A stretch of 64,000 nt of DNA, from NCBI RefSeq assembly GCF_031143425.1, contig NC_090440.1, positions 1,269,249,123 to 1,269,313,122 on the forward strand. Reading direction: 5' to 3'. Origin of the DNA: Pleurodeles waltl. Taxonomy: Eukaryota; Chordata; Amphibia; Caudata; Salamandridae. The first letter of the stretch is position 1. Each line of letters opens with the position of its first letter. A program made the translations under genes and the position numbers. The notes beneath the pieces were generated by a model. It saw only the letters and a list, made by a program, of their open reading frames with translations. It ran no database searches and was not told the origin of the DNA. Below, one piece after another: positions 11,770 to 22,621 of the stretch.

Positions 11770-12229
11770 ATTTTACGTAGTGTCCGGTAACTCGGAGAGC
11801 TGTATTCGTATGTCTAAAGCAAATTCCCTTAGTATAAAGGAGAAAAAGGGCTCTAAACACTAGGGGACCAGCTTAAAACACAAAGATAAAGAGGGGAGGG
11901 CCCAGACCAACCTCTTCCCGTCGATATCAGGCGAGGGACAGAGGGTTTTTTCGTGCAATGGGCCTTACGGCCAGTCCAGATAGAAAGTTGGATTTAGAGG
12001 GCTCCTGCCCCCTCAGCAAAACGCAGCGCGACAGTTATAGGGAAGGTTGAGAGGAAAGGGGAGCAGACAAAGCGTCACAGTACCTTCAGGCAGCCCTATG
12101 TTCGTAGGTGTCCAGTCCAGAGATTTTTGGGAGAAATGTCAGGGGGGTGGCCCTGCCCTGCCTCTTCCTGGCAATGACGGGCAAGGACGGGCCCGCCCTT
12201 GGACCGGGCTTTGCCCGGGTGCCGCCCGC

Positions 12230-12779
12230 GCGCGTCCCGCGACGGCGGGAGCGCTAATCAAATTTAAAGGGCTCCTGCCCCACTGGACTCCTTCACGGCG
12301 CTTCCCGCGACGGAGGGAGCGCTAATCAACTTTAAAGGGCTCCTGCCCCACAGGTCTCGATCACGGCACTTCCCGCGACGGCGGGAGCGCTAATCAACTT
12401 TAAGGGGCTCCTGCCCCACAGGTCTCGATCACGGCGCTTCCCGCGACGGCCGGAGCGCTAATCAACTTGAAAGGGCTCCTGCCCCACAGGTCTCGATCAC
12501 GGCGCTTCCCGCGACGGCGGGAGCGCTAATCAAATTTAAAGGGCTCCTGCCCCAATGGACTCCTTCACGGCGCTTCCCGCGACGGCGGGAGCGCTAATCA
12601 ACTTTAAAGGGCTCCTGCCCCACAGGTCTCGATCACGGCGCTTCCCGCGACGGCGGGAGCGCTAATCAACTTTAAAGGGCTCCTGCCCCACAGGTCTCGA
12701 TCACTGCGCTTCCCGCGACGGCGGGAGCACTAATCAACTTTAAAGGGCTCCTGCCCCACAGGTCTCGATCACGGCGCTT
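12230..12779 (-). repeat. 68-bp tandem repeat array in the LINE 5' region, about 8 units
   Basis: The string GCTCCTGCCCC recurs at 12271, 12339, 12407, 12475, 12543, 12611, 12679 and 12747, exactly 68 bp apart each time. Each unit contains TTCCCGCGACGGCGGGAGCG, with the internal inverted repeat CCCGC/GCGGG. A related single block starts at 12000. The array is CpG-rich and sits at the 5' end of the LINE, like the promoter monomers of some LINE families. Promoter function is inferred. Confidence 0.85.
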
Positions 12780-13033
12780 CACTAGTAGCTTTTAATTTAC
12801 AGGCCCTGGGTATAGAGATACCACTGTACAAGGGACTTATAGGTAACTTAAATATGCCAATTAGGTATAAGCCAATCATACCAACTTTAGATGGGGGAGC
12901 ACCTGCACTTTAGCACTGATCAGCAGTGATAAAGTGCTCAGAGTCCTAGAGCCAACAGTGAGCGGCCAGAAAAAATAGGAGGAAGGAGGCAAAAAGTCAG
13001 GGGATGAACCTGCCACAAGGGGCATGTCCAACA
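12780..13033 (-). repeat. LTR fragment, proximal part (minus strand)
   Basis: On the minus strand the LTR opens with TGTTGGACATGCCCC at 13033 and continues CCCTGACTTTTTGCC, a block shared with the solo LTR at 58992. It runs to the LINE insertion point (CACTAGTAG) at 12788 and resumes at 6600. Confidence 0.7.
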
Positions 13034-13437
13034 GTTATGTTATTGTGTATGTGACAAATAGATTTGTGCATGACCTTGTGTGGGATCTGTGTGAATGAAC
13101 TTGGTATTGGACTACTGCCGTATGACAGCAGGTAAATGAGGTATGCTCCATGAGGCACAGCATTGAAGGTGATGTGGTCTCCTACTTGTTCAGTGGTTAC
13201 TGCGATTGCACAACTTCACCCATGCAATTGGAGTTATCTGAGATCCTGATTTCCCCATGAGCAGCTGTTGACTGTTCGGGGGGCATGCATGCATATGGAA
13301 GGGATATACGTAGGAAGCACTTTGAAGTAGTATGGTGCTTGGCTCCACTTGATGTTGTGGTAATGTTTGCTAATCACAGCTGTTCTTCATGTGTGGTCAG
13401 GAACATGTGGTGACCCATTCCCTCTTTGTATCTGCAG

Positions 13438-14000
13438 CAACATCCCCAGCAAGTGAGGGAGACAGGGCACAAAAAAGTGGGGAAGCATCTGACCATGGTA
13501 CCTCCAGTCATGACTCCACCAACACAGAGGGACGCATTGGCCCCAAGGGTGAGGGGAGTGTCACGGAGAGCACAGGATCAAGCTCTTCCTCATCAGATTC
13601 TTCCTCCAGTGGTCACTCCCTAGTGGTAGCGGACCCATCAGGACCTGCTCCTGTACCATCATTGTTTGCCACCCCAGCTCTATGACCATCCTCGCTATTG
13701 CTCCCCACCGAGTTGTCTGTGCCCGCTTACCCAAGAGGGTGGGCATCTCCTTTGTCCCAGGCACCTCAGCCCCAGCCCCTATTACCCCTGCTGCCCTGAG
13801 CGAGGAGGCTATTGACCTTCTGAGGAGTATCTCTGTGGGGCAGACTGCCATTGTGAATGCCATCCAGGGGTTGCCCAGCCACATTCAACAGACCAATGCT
13901 TTCCTGGAAGGCATTCACGATGACATGTCTGGCCTAAAGAGGGCCTCCTCACAGACACCAGCCATCTACCCCCCACATTGCTTCTCTCTCAATCTCCCTT
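13438..14000 (+). pseudogene. C-terminal exon of a Harbinger Myb-like accessory protein, frameshifted
   Basis: A TTTGTATCTGCAG acceptor precedes 13438. The frame reads a Ser/Gly/Asp-rich acidic stretch (ATSPASEGDRAQKSGEAS, then SSSSSDSSSSGHSLVVADP) and stops at 13683-13685. The following part continues in another frame from about 13700 with TPAALSEEAIDLLRSISVGQ and QQTNAFLEGIHDDM, an amphipathic stretch typical of the dimerising tail of these proteins. So there is one frameshift between about 13685 and 13740. No Myb domain or transposase is left nearby. Assignment to a Harbinger accessory protein comes from resemblance to the family; the ancestral protein cannot be named. Confidence 0.55.
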
Positions 14001-14029
14001 TTCCTTATGCCGGTTCCCTCATCTCCTAC

Positions 14030-14480
14030 ATGTCCAAGCATACAGACACACCAGCATGCACCCAATCAACACACACAACACACATTGACACAAACACAGC
14101 AAGACTAACTGGCATGTAGGCACTCAACATTCATCCACAGACACCACATCAGACACCACTTCAACAAACACCCACACAATCCCCACGGACCCACACACCA
14201 TATTTAGCATGTCCCCAGACACGACCCTAACACACACAGACACATCCACCACAGCAACTATACCTGCAGACACCACCCTAACACACACAGACACATCCAC
14301 CATACCTGCAGACACCCCCACAACACAGACAGCCACATCCACAACAGCCACCTTACCCACATCTACCACTCCCACATCACCCAGCACCTCCACCTCCCAG
14401 CCCCGCAAGACACGCAAACACACACTCTCCCGTAAACAACAGACACACTCAAACGCAAGCATGCCCCACAAACGCACACA
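14030..14480 (+). repeat. CA-rich low-complexity and short minisatellite tract
   Basis: Variants of ACACACAGACACATCCACCA and CCTGCAGACACCACC alternate, with two longer near-identical units at about 14225-14310. The long frames across it (Thr/Ser/Pro/His-rich) follow from the repeat composition. Confidence 0.7.
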
Positions 14481-16545
14481 TCCAAGGCATCTATACCCTC
14501 GGACACACCCACCGCTTCCTCAACCACCATATCCTAAACCCCTTCTGATGACCTTCCCCATTTTTCCAAGGAGAGTTTCCTTTTCCAAATTGCCCTTTCC
14601 TCTGTTCCCTCCAAACCGCTTCCCAAACCCAAGAGGCCCCCACCCACTTTCCATCATACCTTTCCGCATCTAAGTGCTCCCCTGTCACACCTGCTGCCCC
14701 TGCAAGCACTCATGCCCCTACCCCCAGGAAGAAGCCCACCCCTCAAAGAAAAAGACCTACCTTCCCAAAGCCAAATCCACCCATCCCAATTTCGACCCCA
14801 CCTCAACCAAGGATGATCCCTGAGGAGCCTGCCTGCCCACTTGATGCCCTCCCTGTGAAGGTTCCTGGCAGTGACTGGAGTCAAGTTTTGGCACAGTAAT
14901 GGCCAATGGTGAATGGCCCTTGTTTTTGAGCAATTGGTATTAAATAAACCAAAGGTTTTGTTTTGTTTGGTACTCATTTGTCCTGCAATTACTTTTCTAC
15001 TTTTATGTTGTTCCTGAGTAACTTATGTTATATGCGAACAGTCATGTGTGTTTGACCCTGGTTGCTGAACCATTTTTTTGTTGTCTGCAATATCTGACTT
15101 TGTGGGCAGTGCTGGTGTCACCCAAGACAAAGGTAGATGTACACAGTATGGATATTTCTTTGTTAATCACATTGGGGCGTCATTGCATTGTGTTATGGTT
15201 GCTATGGTAAGTATTTCATCTTGTGTTGGCCAATGTCAGCATTATAGTGTTTGACTTGTCCCCCTAATATGAATTGTGTGTTTGTGTCATGTGAGGAAGC
15301 TAGAGTTTAGTTTGTCCACACTTGGAGGTGGTTCAATTGTGCTACCTTCCTTTGCATTTGACTGAGCATGTGTGCATTTTGATGTGTGGTCCTTGCAGCT
15401 ACTTCATCTAGATGCATGGCCATGCTGTTGCTGTTGTATGTGCTTTCTTGACTTGCACTTGCACATTATTATACAGATAGGCATGTCACTTGGCTATTCT
15501 ATTATTTGTCCCTGAGACACATGAAGGGCCAGTTCCTGCACAAGTGTTTTTGGGGGCACATGCAAAGTGTAATGTGTCCGAGGGCAGCATCCTTTCATGA
15601 GTGCTCCTGATGCCCTCATCCCTTTTGTGCAGATATTGTTTGCATTGTGAGCTCTGGATATTTCTCTCTAAAATCATTCTGCATCCCATTGACCTTCCAT
15701 TGTGTTGCAAGGTGGTTCATGTGTGGGTCCATTGCAGGGCTGTTTCATGGAAGGGGTATTTGTGTTCCATGACACATTCATACATATGTGTCTTCAATTT
15801 GACGACAGTACATGGCATGTGTGCAATGAGAGGGTGTGAGTTGAATTATGTGTGATGTTGCTGTGGTATTGGTGTTGTGTGACCCAATGTTCTGTAGACT
15901 TTACTGTCCCTGTGTCTGAGATGGGCAGATGTGTGCTTTTGTGGAGTGCAGTGGTGCAGTGTCAGTGACCTGCCCAAAGGGTGCGTTTAATGGCTGTGAA
16001 TGTGTTAATCTTTGTGAATGACTCCGACCCGGGACAGAATGACATGTGTACTTGGTGCCCATTGCATGAGCCCCATACCATGTGGATTAGGGCACAGCGA
16101 TCTGTTGTTGAGCTGCATGACACAGGTAGGTGTGCTTGTTCTTTCCGTCGGTTGCATCCACAGTGGTGTATATTTTGGGCTTCATCGATGAGCAGCAACA
16201 GTGGCAGGACATGTGTGGTGAGCTCCGTGCCGGCACAGGATGTGTAACATTACCTAAAAGTGAGTTGCTTCCTTTATGCTCTCCTTTTCTGCCCGGTGGG
16301 ATGTGGTGGTTGGATCACCATGGTCACGATGGCTGCGTGCACCATCATAATGGGTCAGGCAGAAACACTGGCTTTGCTGGCCTGTTTGGCCTGCCTCTCC
16401 ACCATGGCCGTCAGTGTAGCCTGGAGGTGCCAGTGGGACCACAGCTACTTTTCTCTATTGGCCAATCAGTATAGTAATAGGGTGGTCCGACTGCCAGGCT
16501 TATGGCCGCTGGACTGCCGCCATGGTGGTGCATTGACCGCCAAAC
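14481..16545. other. Harbinger remnant, noncoding; no gene recognised
   Basis: The stretch 14500-14900 is Pro-rich in translation and ends at a TAA near 14898 followed by AATAAA at 14943-14948, a plausible poly(A) signal for the gene at 13438. From 14970 to 16545 I see T/G-rich DNA with short open frames but no motif, and a GC-rich edge near 16500. Confidence 0.4.
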
Positions 16546-16772
16546 TTGTTATCAGTTGTTTTAGTCAGATAAATATTCAATATTTTTCTAAACTGGTCTG
16601 GAGTATTTTTTATACATTGCCTTTTGAATTAAGCCTGACTGCTCTGTGCCAAGATGCCAGAGGGTGAGCACGGGTTAGTTAAGGGACTGTATCTGACTTA
16701 CCCTGACTAGAGTTGTGGTCCCTCCTTGGATAGGGTGCATACCTCTGCCAACTAGAGACCCAATTTCTAACA
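16546..16772 (+). repeat. 3' end of the 5' LTR of Gmr1-like element A
   Basis: It matches 34250-34505 closely (blocks CAGATAAATATTC, TTAAGCCTGACTG, CAACTAGAGACCCA) and ends in TAACA at 16772. One base later TGG begins a probable primer-binding site (16774 onward). The rest of this LTR has been replaced by the Harbinger remnant. Confidence 0.75.
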
Positions 16773-17013
16773 TTGGTAATAATCGTTGAATATAGCACTT
16801 GTCTTTGTGCAATACCATATAGTAATCCAGTGTACACAACTCTCCACACTTAGTACGTTCAAATCAATTGTCTCTCATTGCCCATTGTCATTTTTTAAAC
16901 TTTTTTCTGCTCGCCTCAGTTATCAATTTAAAAAATGTTCACCTCTCCCCGATAGGATTTTTTTCCTTTTACTGTAAATCATGTCTCTAGTTGGAGGTTC
17001 TGCACCTGCAAGA

Positions 17014-18290
17014 ATGGAGTTTGAGCTGGCTACACTGTGACCCAACTCAAATATTTCTGCAAAGATTCCTGTAAAAAGCAGCACCAAGAAGGTGGAATTG
17101 CAAAAGGCACTAAGAGCCCATTCAGACGCCCATGCTGACTTGAATGAGACCTCTGAGGAGAATGAGGCAGAGGAAGAGCTTGGTGTGGAGGATTAATTGG
17201 ACCAGGGCCTAGGAGGAGGCCTTGCGTTGCTGTCTGCGGGAGAGGAGAGCAACTTACTCCCAGGATAGAGGGCCCGTTCCAGGTAAGGAAGCAGCATGTC
17301 ATCCAAAGGCCTGCCCCCACAGAAGCTGAAGGGTGGGAGGGAGGAGAGTAACATTAAAATTGGAGCTGGCCAAGCTCAAATTGGAAAAAGAGATTGAGGT
17401 AAAAAGATTGGCAGTGGAGGAAAAGAAATGATGCTTGCTCAGAAGTTGAGACTGAGAGAGCTGGACATCAGAGGCCTACATGAGATGTCCAGCAACAGCA
17501 GTGACGGAGGCTACATACCTGCAGTGTCTGCATGTGAGTCCAGCTACAACATTTCAAAAGATATTGGGCCCAGTTACAGTGTGTGGGATTATTTAGATAA
17601 ATGGTTGGCAGCCCACGAAGTGGCTTTAAAAGTTCACAGGATGCCAGAGGAGCTCTGGAGGGATAGTCTTAGGTGGCACATGCCCAGAGTGGGGACAGAT
17701 ACACTCCTTACGCTAGAGATGGAGGACTAGACCAACTACACTGCCATGAAGACCATTTTAGTCAATAAGTTTTGGTTGACACCTGATAGGTTTAGGCAAC
17801 AATTTACAGCTAGTCACTGTTCCCCTACACAAACATTGGTGGATTTCTAAGTCAATGAAAGGCTGAGTGAGGTGCAGCAAGGTTGATGATTTTGAATGGC
17901 TGTGCAACTTATTTTTGAAGGAGCAGATGCTTGATAATTGTTTTCCAGTGCTGTGCCAACGCCTGGTGAATTGCAAGCTAACTGACTCCAGAAAGCTTGC
18001 TGAGGAGGTGGACATCTGGGTCAGCACCAGAGTATCCAAGAACGTATATGGGGTGACTCCCAAAAGCGTGGTCAGGGTTTCCAACAAAAGAAAGAGGAGG
18101 CAAAGAAAATTAATACGTTCTCTAAAGGACCTCAAATCAACTGACAGTGGAAAGGATCTGGCTCCCATTCCCAATCAGGCCATCAGAAACAAAACTACCT
18201 TGACAAATATTAGCAGCCCAAAACGCCCAAGTGCTTATGAGTGCAGCGCATATGGACACTAGAAGAGGGAGTCCAAGTTCCAAAAAGTGC
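17014..18290 (+). pseudogene. gag of Gmr1-like element A
   Basis: Structural protein that packages element RNA. It starts near ATG 17014 in the same context as element B, and the reading then passes through several stops and frame changes. Recognisable parts are a charged coiled-coil-like segment (17400-17470), the segment DYLDKWLAAHEVALKVHRMP (about 17588-17650), and a SCAN-like segment (about 17885-18040: FLKEQMLDNCFP, LTDSRKLAEEVDIW). SCAN domains of vertebrate zinc-finger proteins are known to derive from Gmr1-like gag. A remnant of a zinc knuckle (YECSAYGH) ends near 18260. At least a dozen lesions by eye. Confidence 0.75.
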
Positions 18291-18890
18291 ATACCCTCCC
18301 ACTGGAGGTTAGAACCAAGTGGTGGCCAGCATACCTCTGGGGGAGGAATTTGTACCAGTTAATGGGGGGGGGGGGGGTTAGTCAGGTTACCCTAGTGTCC
18401 CTGGGTGACAGTGAGATGTTTCCTAAGATCCATGTGCTATCAAATACTACCAACCATAGGCAATGGGGCACCATCAGTGGAAAGGTTTTGAAACTCTGAG
18501 GGACACTTGAGCCAGTATGACTATGGAAAGGAGACATCTGGTGACCCCAGAGTAGGTAATTCCAAATGCATTCCACCAAGTTATGGTAGCTGACAACAAA
18601 AAGGGTCCCTATCTAGTGGCCCTTGTACCAGGTGAGTGGGGGGTGGTCAGGACTTCTGAAGGTTGATATGAGCCCTGCCTTGCCTCTGGAATGTTTGTTA
18701 GATAATGGCAGTGATCCCCCAGAAGGAAGTGCAACTCAAGGCTCATGTGGAGTTGTTTGGGTTACCTGAATAGATCTGTGCTACCACAAGGTCCATGGCT
18801 GCCCAGGAGGAAAGTCAAGTGGAGTTGGAGTCTGGAAAAATTGCCCAGCCAGCTGCTAAAAAGGAGAAAGGCAGAGGGTGTGGGAAACCA
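18290..18890 (+). pseudogene. protease region of element A, catalytic motif interrupted
   Basis: This aspartic-protease region lies between gag and integrase. The active-site motif DTGAS is found at 18502-18516, but its glycine codon is TGA (D-T-stop-A-S). Further stops follow. A G-run at 18365-18377 sits in the gag-protease linker and may be a slippage site or sequencing-sensitive tract. Assigned by position and by the matching motif in element B (36332-36346). Confidence 0.6.
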
Positions 18891-20190
18891 GCCCCTGAAT
18901 GTGCCCGAGTGAAATGGATTGGGCAACTGTGGTGGCTGCCCTGGAGTCCACTGAGGAAGGCACTGCTCCCATTGGTGACCTGCCTATACCTGCCAATTGG
19001 CATGTGAAAGGAGAATACACCAAGGAGTTCTGTAGGGCACAGAGGTTGTGCCTAACCGTTGAGGGCATGAGGATACAGGCAGAAGCTCAAAAAGAAATTC
19101 ATGTCTCTAGAAGCTATCACGTTTACTGGGTGGACAATCTCCTTTACACTGAGCCTACGGTTCCTGTGCATGGGTCAGTAAGGGGCCTGGTGCTCCCCCA
19201 ATGATAGGGAACCTAATTACTGGAGCTGTCCCACACAATATTCCTCTGGCAGGACAGCTGAGTCAAGACAAGACCTTTGCAAGATTGTTACCAACATTTA
19301 TTGGCCTAAGATCTGGACTTCCTCAGACGTGTTCTATAGGCCCTGTGTGACCTGCCTGGCCAGTGGGAAAACAGGAAAAAAGCTAAAGGCTCAACTGGAA
19401 CCGCTACCTGTTGTTAGCACCCCCTTTGGAAGGGTGGGCATCAACATTGTTGGGCCTATGGATCCCCAGACTTCAGGTAACAGGTTTATCCTGGGCATAG
19501 TGGGAATTTTTACCCTCGTGGGTTTCCCCAGGGAGGAGAGGAAGTGGAGTCTGACAGGGGCACCAACTTCATGTCATACATGCGGGTCATGTGGAAAGTG
19601 TGGCGTACCTTATGAGGTCTCCACCCAAATACCACCCCAAACTCAATTGGCATGTAGAAAGGTTTAACAAGGCCCTAAAAGGCATGGGTAGAAGTCTGCT
19701 TGGAGATTGAGGAACAAGTAGGAAATCCACTTGTTCTGTTTGTTGTTTGCCTACAGGGAGGTACCAGAAGGAGGGAGTGCGCTTCAGCCTCTTTGAGCTT
19801 CTGTATGGGCACCCTGTCAGGGGAACTCATGGTTTGGTGAAAGAGAATTGAAAGCAAGCTCTCAAGAAAGTTCCCCAGGATGTAATTAGCTACATGCTGG
19901 CCTTCCAAAGTCAAATGGCTATGTTGTGGAAACAAGCTTCTGACAACTTACAAGTCATCCAGGCTGCGATGAAAAGAGTGGTATGATCAAAGTTCTACCA
20001 TTGTGAAATCCCAGCCTGAGCAGAAAGTGGGGGTGATGGAACCAGTAGAACTTGGGCCCTCCAGGACCCCTGGACTGGGCCCTATGAGATGATTAAAAAG
20101 AAGGGTGAGGACCCCTACGTGGTGGACTTTAAGACCCCTACGAAACCCCTAGTGTGCTTCATATTAATTGCCTCAACCCACACTCTGAGA
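18890..20190 (+). pseudogene. integrase of element A, located upstream of RT
   Basis: Integrase joins the DNA copy to the genome. The N-terminal part has YHVYWVDNLLYTE (about 19108) and a His/Cys segment near 19230-19370. In the core, the first catalytic Asp is Asn (GINIVGPM, codon at 19443-19445), the second is present in SDRGTNF (Asp at 19553-19555), and the Glu is present in WHVERFNKALKG (19657-19659). A GPY/F-like end (WTGPYEMIKKKGEDPYVVDF) lies near 20070-20130. Several stops and shifts break the frame. Lying directly before RT rather than after RNase H, it defines the Gmr1-like order. Confidence 0.75.
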
Positions 20191-20631
20191 GGTCCGAGGT
20201 CACCATGCTATTGCTGACTGATGGAGCTGAGGAGGAAGCGAGTGAACCTCTGACTGACCTCTTAGCCTCCAATGAGAAGGATGGGTTTATGGAAGGAATA
20301 ATCTTTTCCCCTTTTCTGACTCCTGAACAGCAGAGGGACTGTCGCCAAATGTTGGAACAGTACTCCTCTGCTTTCTCCCTTACTCCTGGGATTACCCATG
20401 TGTGTGCCCATGATATGCACAATGAGGACATCCTCCTTGTCAAGAACAAATCTTAGAGGTTGTCGGATAAGGTGAAGGCCAGCATCAAGAGTGAAGACTC
20501 TAAGATGCTGATGTTGGGGGTGATAGAACCCTCCTGTAGCCTCTTGGCCAGGCATGTGGTTCTGGAACCAAATGCTGCCCCACTGGGCACCTCACCTGAA
20601 CTGAGGTTCTGTGTGGATTATAGAGGACTAA
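20190..20631 (+). pseudogene. reverse transcriptase of element A, N-terminal part
   Basis: It continues directly from the integrase: linker with LLTDGAEEEASEPL, then LTPEQQRDCRQMLEQYSSAF, a TAG stop at 20454-20456, and the RT motif LRFCVDYRGL ending at the TAA target site of Harbinger H2. The reading resumes at 24154-24179 (motif YVTKTDA), then at 31747 after the minus-strand LTR. Confidence 0.8.
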
Positions 20632-21021
20632 GGGCCAGATGTAGGTACAAAAAAATTAGCGACTCGCAATTTGCGAGTATGTGAAACTCGCAAATTGCGT
20701 GTCGCTAATAGGAATGCAGGTACAATGTCCGTGTACAAATTGCGACTCGCACCCGGAGTCGCAACGCAGATAGCGAGTCCGCTGTCAGCGAGGTCGCTGT
20801 TTGTGACCGCGCAAAAAACAGACTCGCAAATTGCGAGTACCATGTAAATTGATTGCAGGTGCTGCAGAACACTCCAGAAACCACTCCAGAACACTCTGGA
20901 AACACTTCCTGGCAAATGATGATGACATCACAGCCAGGAAGTTTACTAATACACCTGGGAGGAGGAAGGACCACACCCATTTTGAACTGCTGAACAGCCA
21001 ACAGGAGGAACAGCAGCTACA
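20632..21021. repeat. left subterminal palindrome cluster of H2
   Basis: Variants of the palindrome TCGCAAATTGCGA recur near 20664, 20689, 20738 and 20824, mixed with single GACTCGC blocks. The same motif clusters at the right end (23930-24135). These are likely binding sites for the Myb protein or transposase, inferred from their density next to the terminal repeats. Confidence 0.65.
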
Positions 21022-22466
21022 ATGGCAGAAACACCCAGAAAGAGAAAACTTAAATTTTCTGAGAAGGAGCTGGAGGTGCTGACAGAAGAATGCTGTCAGC
21101 ACTATGATGATCTGTTTGGAAAGGCAGCACTCAATGTGCCAGACTCAACAAAAAAACAACTCTGGCTGGAAATACAGGAAAAGGTGAACTCCCTGGGGGT
21201 CAGCCACAGGAGTGTGGATGAGATTAAAAAGAGGTGGTATGACCTCCGCTCCCGGACCAAGGAGAGGGTGGCAGAAAGGCTCCGGGAGATGAGAGGCACA
21301 GGAGGGGGACCATCATCCGTACCACCACCCACACCCCTGGAGGAAAGGGTGGAGGAGACCCTGGAGCAGGAGGCAGTGACAGGATTTGGAGATCTGGACA
21401 CCTCTGAGCCCACTACATCAACCGGTGAGTACCATGTGATATGCCTGTACCCCCATCAATGCCATACCCCCACCCACCATGTACACAGGGGCATGCACAA
21501 CCAAGATAGCTCCATTTCAGGGTAGCAAACACCAGAATGATGCATTATGGGCAATGTAGTCAAGTAGGCAGTCAATAGGCAAATGTTTATTAGGAAGTGT
21601 GCAACAGATAGTAGACACTGACAGTCTGTTCCCCATGTCCCACAGGTCTCCCACAAGACACCACCACAAGCCACAGCAGCCAGCCCCATGAGGAAAGCAC
21701 AGGAGCTGCCACCACTCCCACCTGCACCACCCACACCATCCCCTTGACGACAACACCTGCTGCAACAGTGGTTCTGGAGGCTGCGCCAGCAGCAGCCAGG
21801 AGTGCCACGGTACAGCTCACAGGTCATCCACCGCTGCGCAGGCGACGCAGATTGAGGAGAGCAGGGCTGCAGGCTGAGTCCGGGCGTCCATCGACCACCA
21901 TCACCGAGGCACAACTGCTCCGTGGTCAGCGCCTGCAGAACAATATGTTAGTGAGAATTAGTGGGGTTCTGCACCGCTTTGTGAGAAGCAATGAGGCCAG
22001 CATGCAGCAGTTCCATGCCCAATTGGACGTCATTGGCACAAACACTGGGGACCTAGCCCTGTCCATGCGGGAACTGGTGGCAGGACTACTGTCACAGAGC
22101 GCGGGTGGGCGGCGCAGTGACCGGCAGCTGCTCCAGAGGCTGGACAGGATGGCCTCATCAATTGGCAGACTGGCAGTCAACACCACTGGCCTGTCAAGAA
22201 GGACAGTTGGCCTCCAAGTGGAAATGGGCCACTTTGCAGGGGATGTGGCAAGAGGCCTGGGCCGGATCACACATGTGATCGATTTAATGGAGGCACGGCA
22301 TGTGTCCAGGGGGACAGGGGACACCCCCCAGGACAGCGAAGAGGGCTCCACTGTGAGCAGTGTCTCTGCCAGTGACACTAGGGTGCTCCGGAGTGGGAGT
22401 ACCAGGCAGAGCACTGCAGAACAACCTGGGACCAGCCAGGCTGGCAGAGGCCACCGTAGGTCATAG
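21022..22466 (+). CDS. Myb/SANT-like accessory protein of Harbinger H2, intact, two exons
   Basis: DNA-binding partner of the H2 transposase. Exon 1 is 21022-21424, with donor GTGAGT at 21425; exon 2 is 21646-22466 after acceptor CCCACAG. The split codon is phase 1 and the joined frame encodes 407 residues without a stop. The Myb/SANT-like domain covers about residues 10-90: KLKFSEKELEVLTEEC, KQLWLEIQEKVNSLG and IKKRWYDLRSRTKERVAERL. A GTGGGPSSVPPPTPLEE linker, a Thr-rich exon junction, a basic patch PPLRRRRRLRRAGLQAE, and a long helical tail (about residues 230-350: LDVIGTNTGDLALSMREL, TVGLQVEMGHFAGDVARG) follow, probably for oligomerisation. In studied Harbingers such proteins bind near the ends and import the transposase. 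Start chosen as the first ATG ahead of the domain. Confidence 0.9.
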
Positions 22467-22621
22467 ACAAAACCCTGTCCCTGATGTTGGGGCACATGAC
22501 AGCATTGTGCCCCATGCATGGTTTGCTTTTTGATGTACATGAACAGTTAGTCATTGTAAATAGTTCAATTTCTGCAGATATTAAATAGTTTTTTGTTCCA
22601 CTTAACAAATTGAGTTTTTGG

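Larger units (their letters stand above)
6601..12779 (-). mobile_element. APE-type non-LTR retrotransposon (LINE), nearly full length, decayed
   Basis: The element is minus-strand, with ORF1 and ORF2 in order, an array of tandem repeats at its 5' end (high coordinates) and a short TAC/TAG-repeat tail at its 3' end (near 6601). It lies inside an LTR and is flanked by the 9-bp duplication CACTAGTAG at 6592-6600 and 12780-12788; the repeat-rich tail makes the exact 3' boundary uncertain by a few bases. Clade not assigned: the endonuclease and RT are typical of APE-type LINEs (CR1/L2/Jockey/I side), and ORF1 is not one I recognise. Confidence 0.85.
13034..16545 (+). mobile_element. decayed Harbinger-type element inside LTR sequence
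   Basis: The segment separates LTR-derived sequence at 13033 from LTR-derived sequence at 16546. It holds an exon like the C-terminal part of Harbinger Myb1-type proteins, and GC-rich GACCGCCA motifs near its right end (16495-16545). Terminal inverted repeats were not confirmed, so the boundaries are approximate. Confidence 0.45.

Noticed and set aside
12230..12779. CRISPR-like regular repeats
   Set aside because: Units are contiguous 68-bp tandem repeats without unique spacers, attached to a LINE.
14209..14673. 154-codon Thr/Ser/Pro-rich frame
   Set aside because: Composition follows the CA-rich minisatellite; both strands show similar open frames.
16130..16474. 114-codon frame near the Harbinger remnant edge
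   Set aside because: No family resemblance; competing frames of similar length on both strands.
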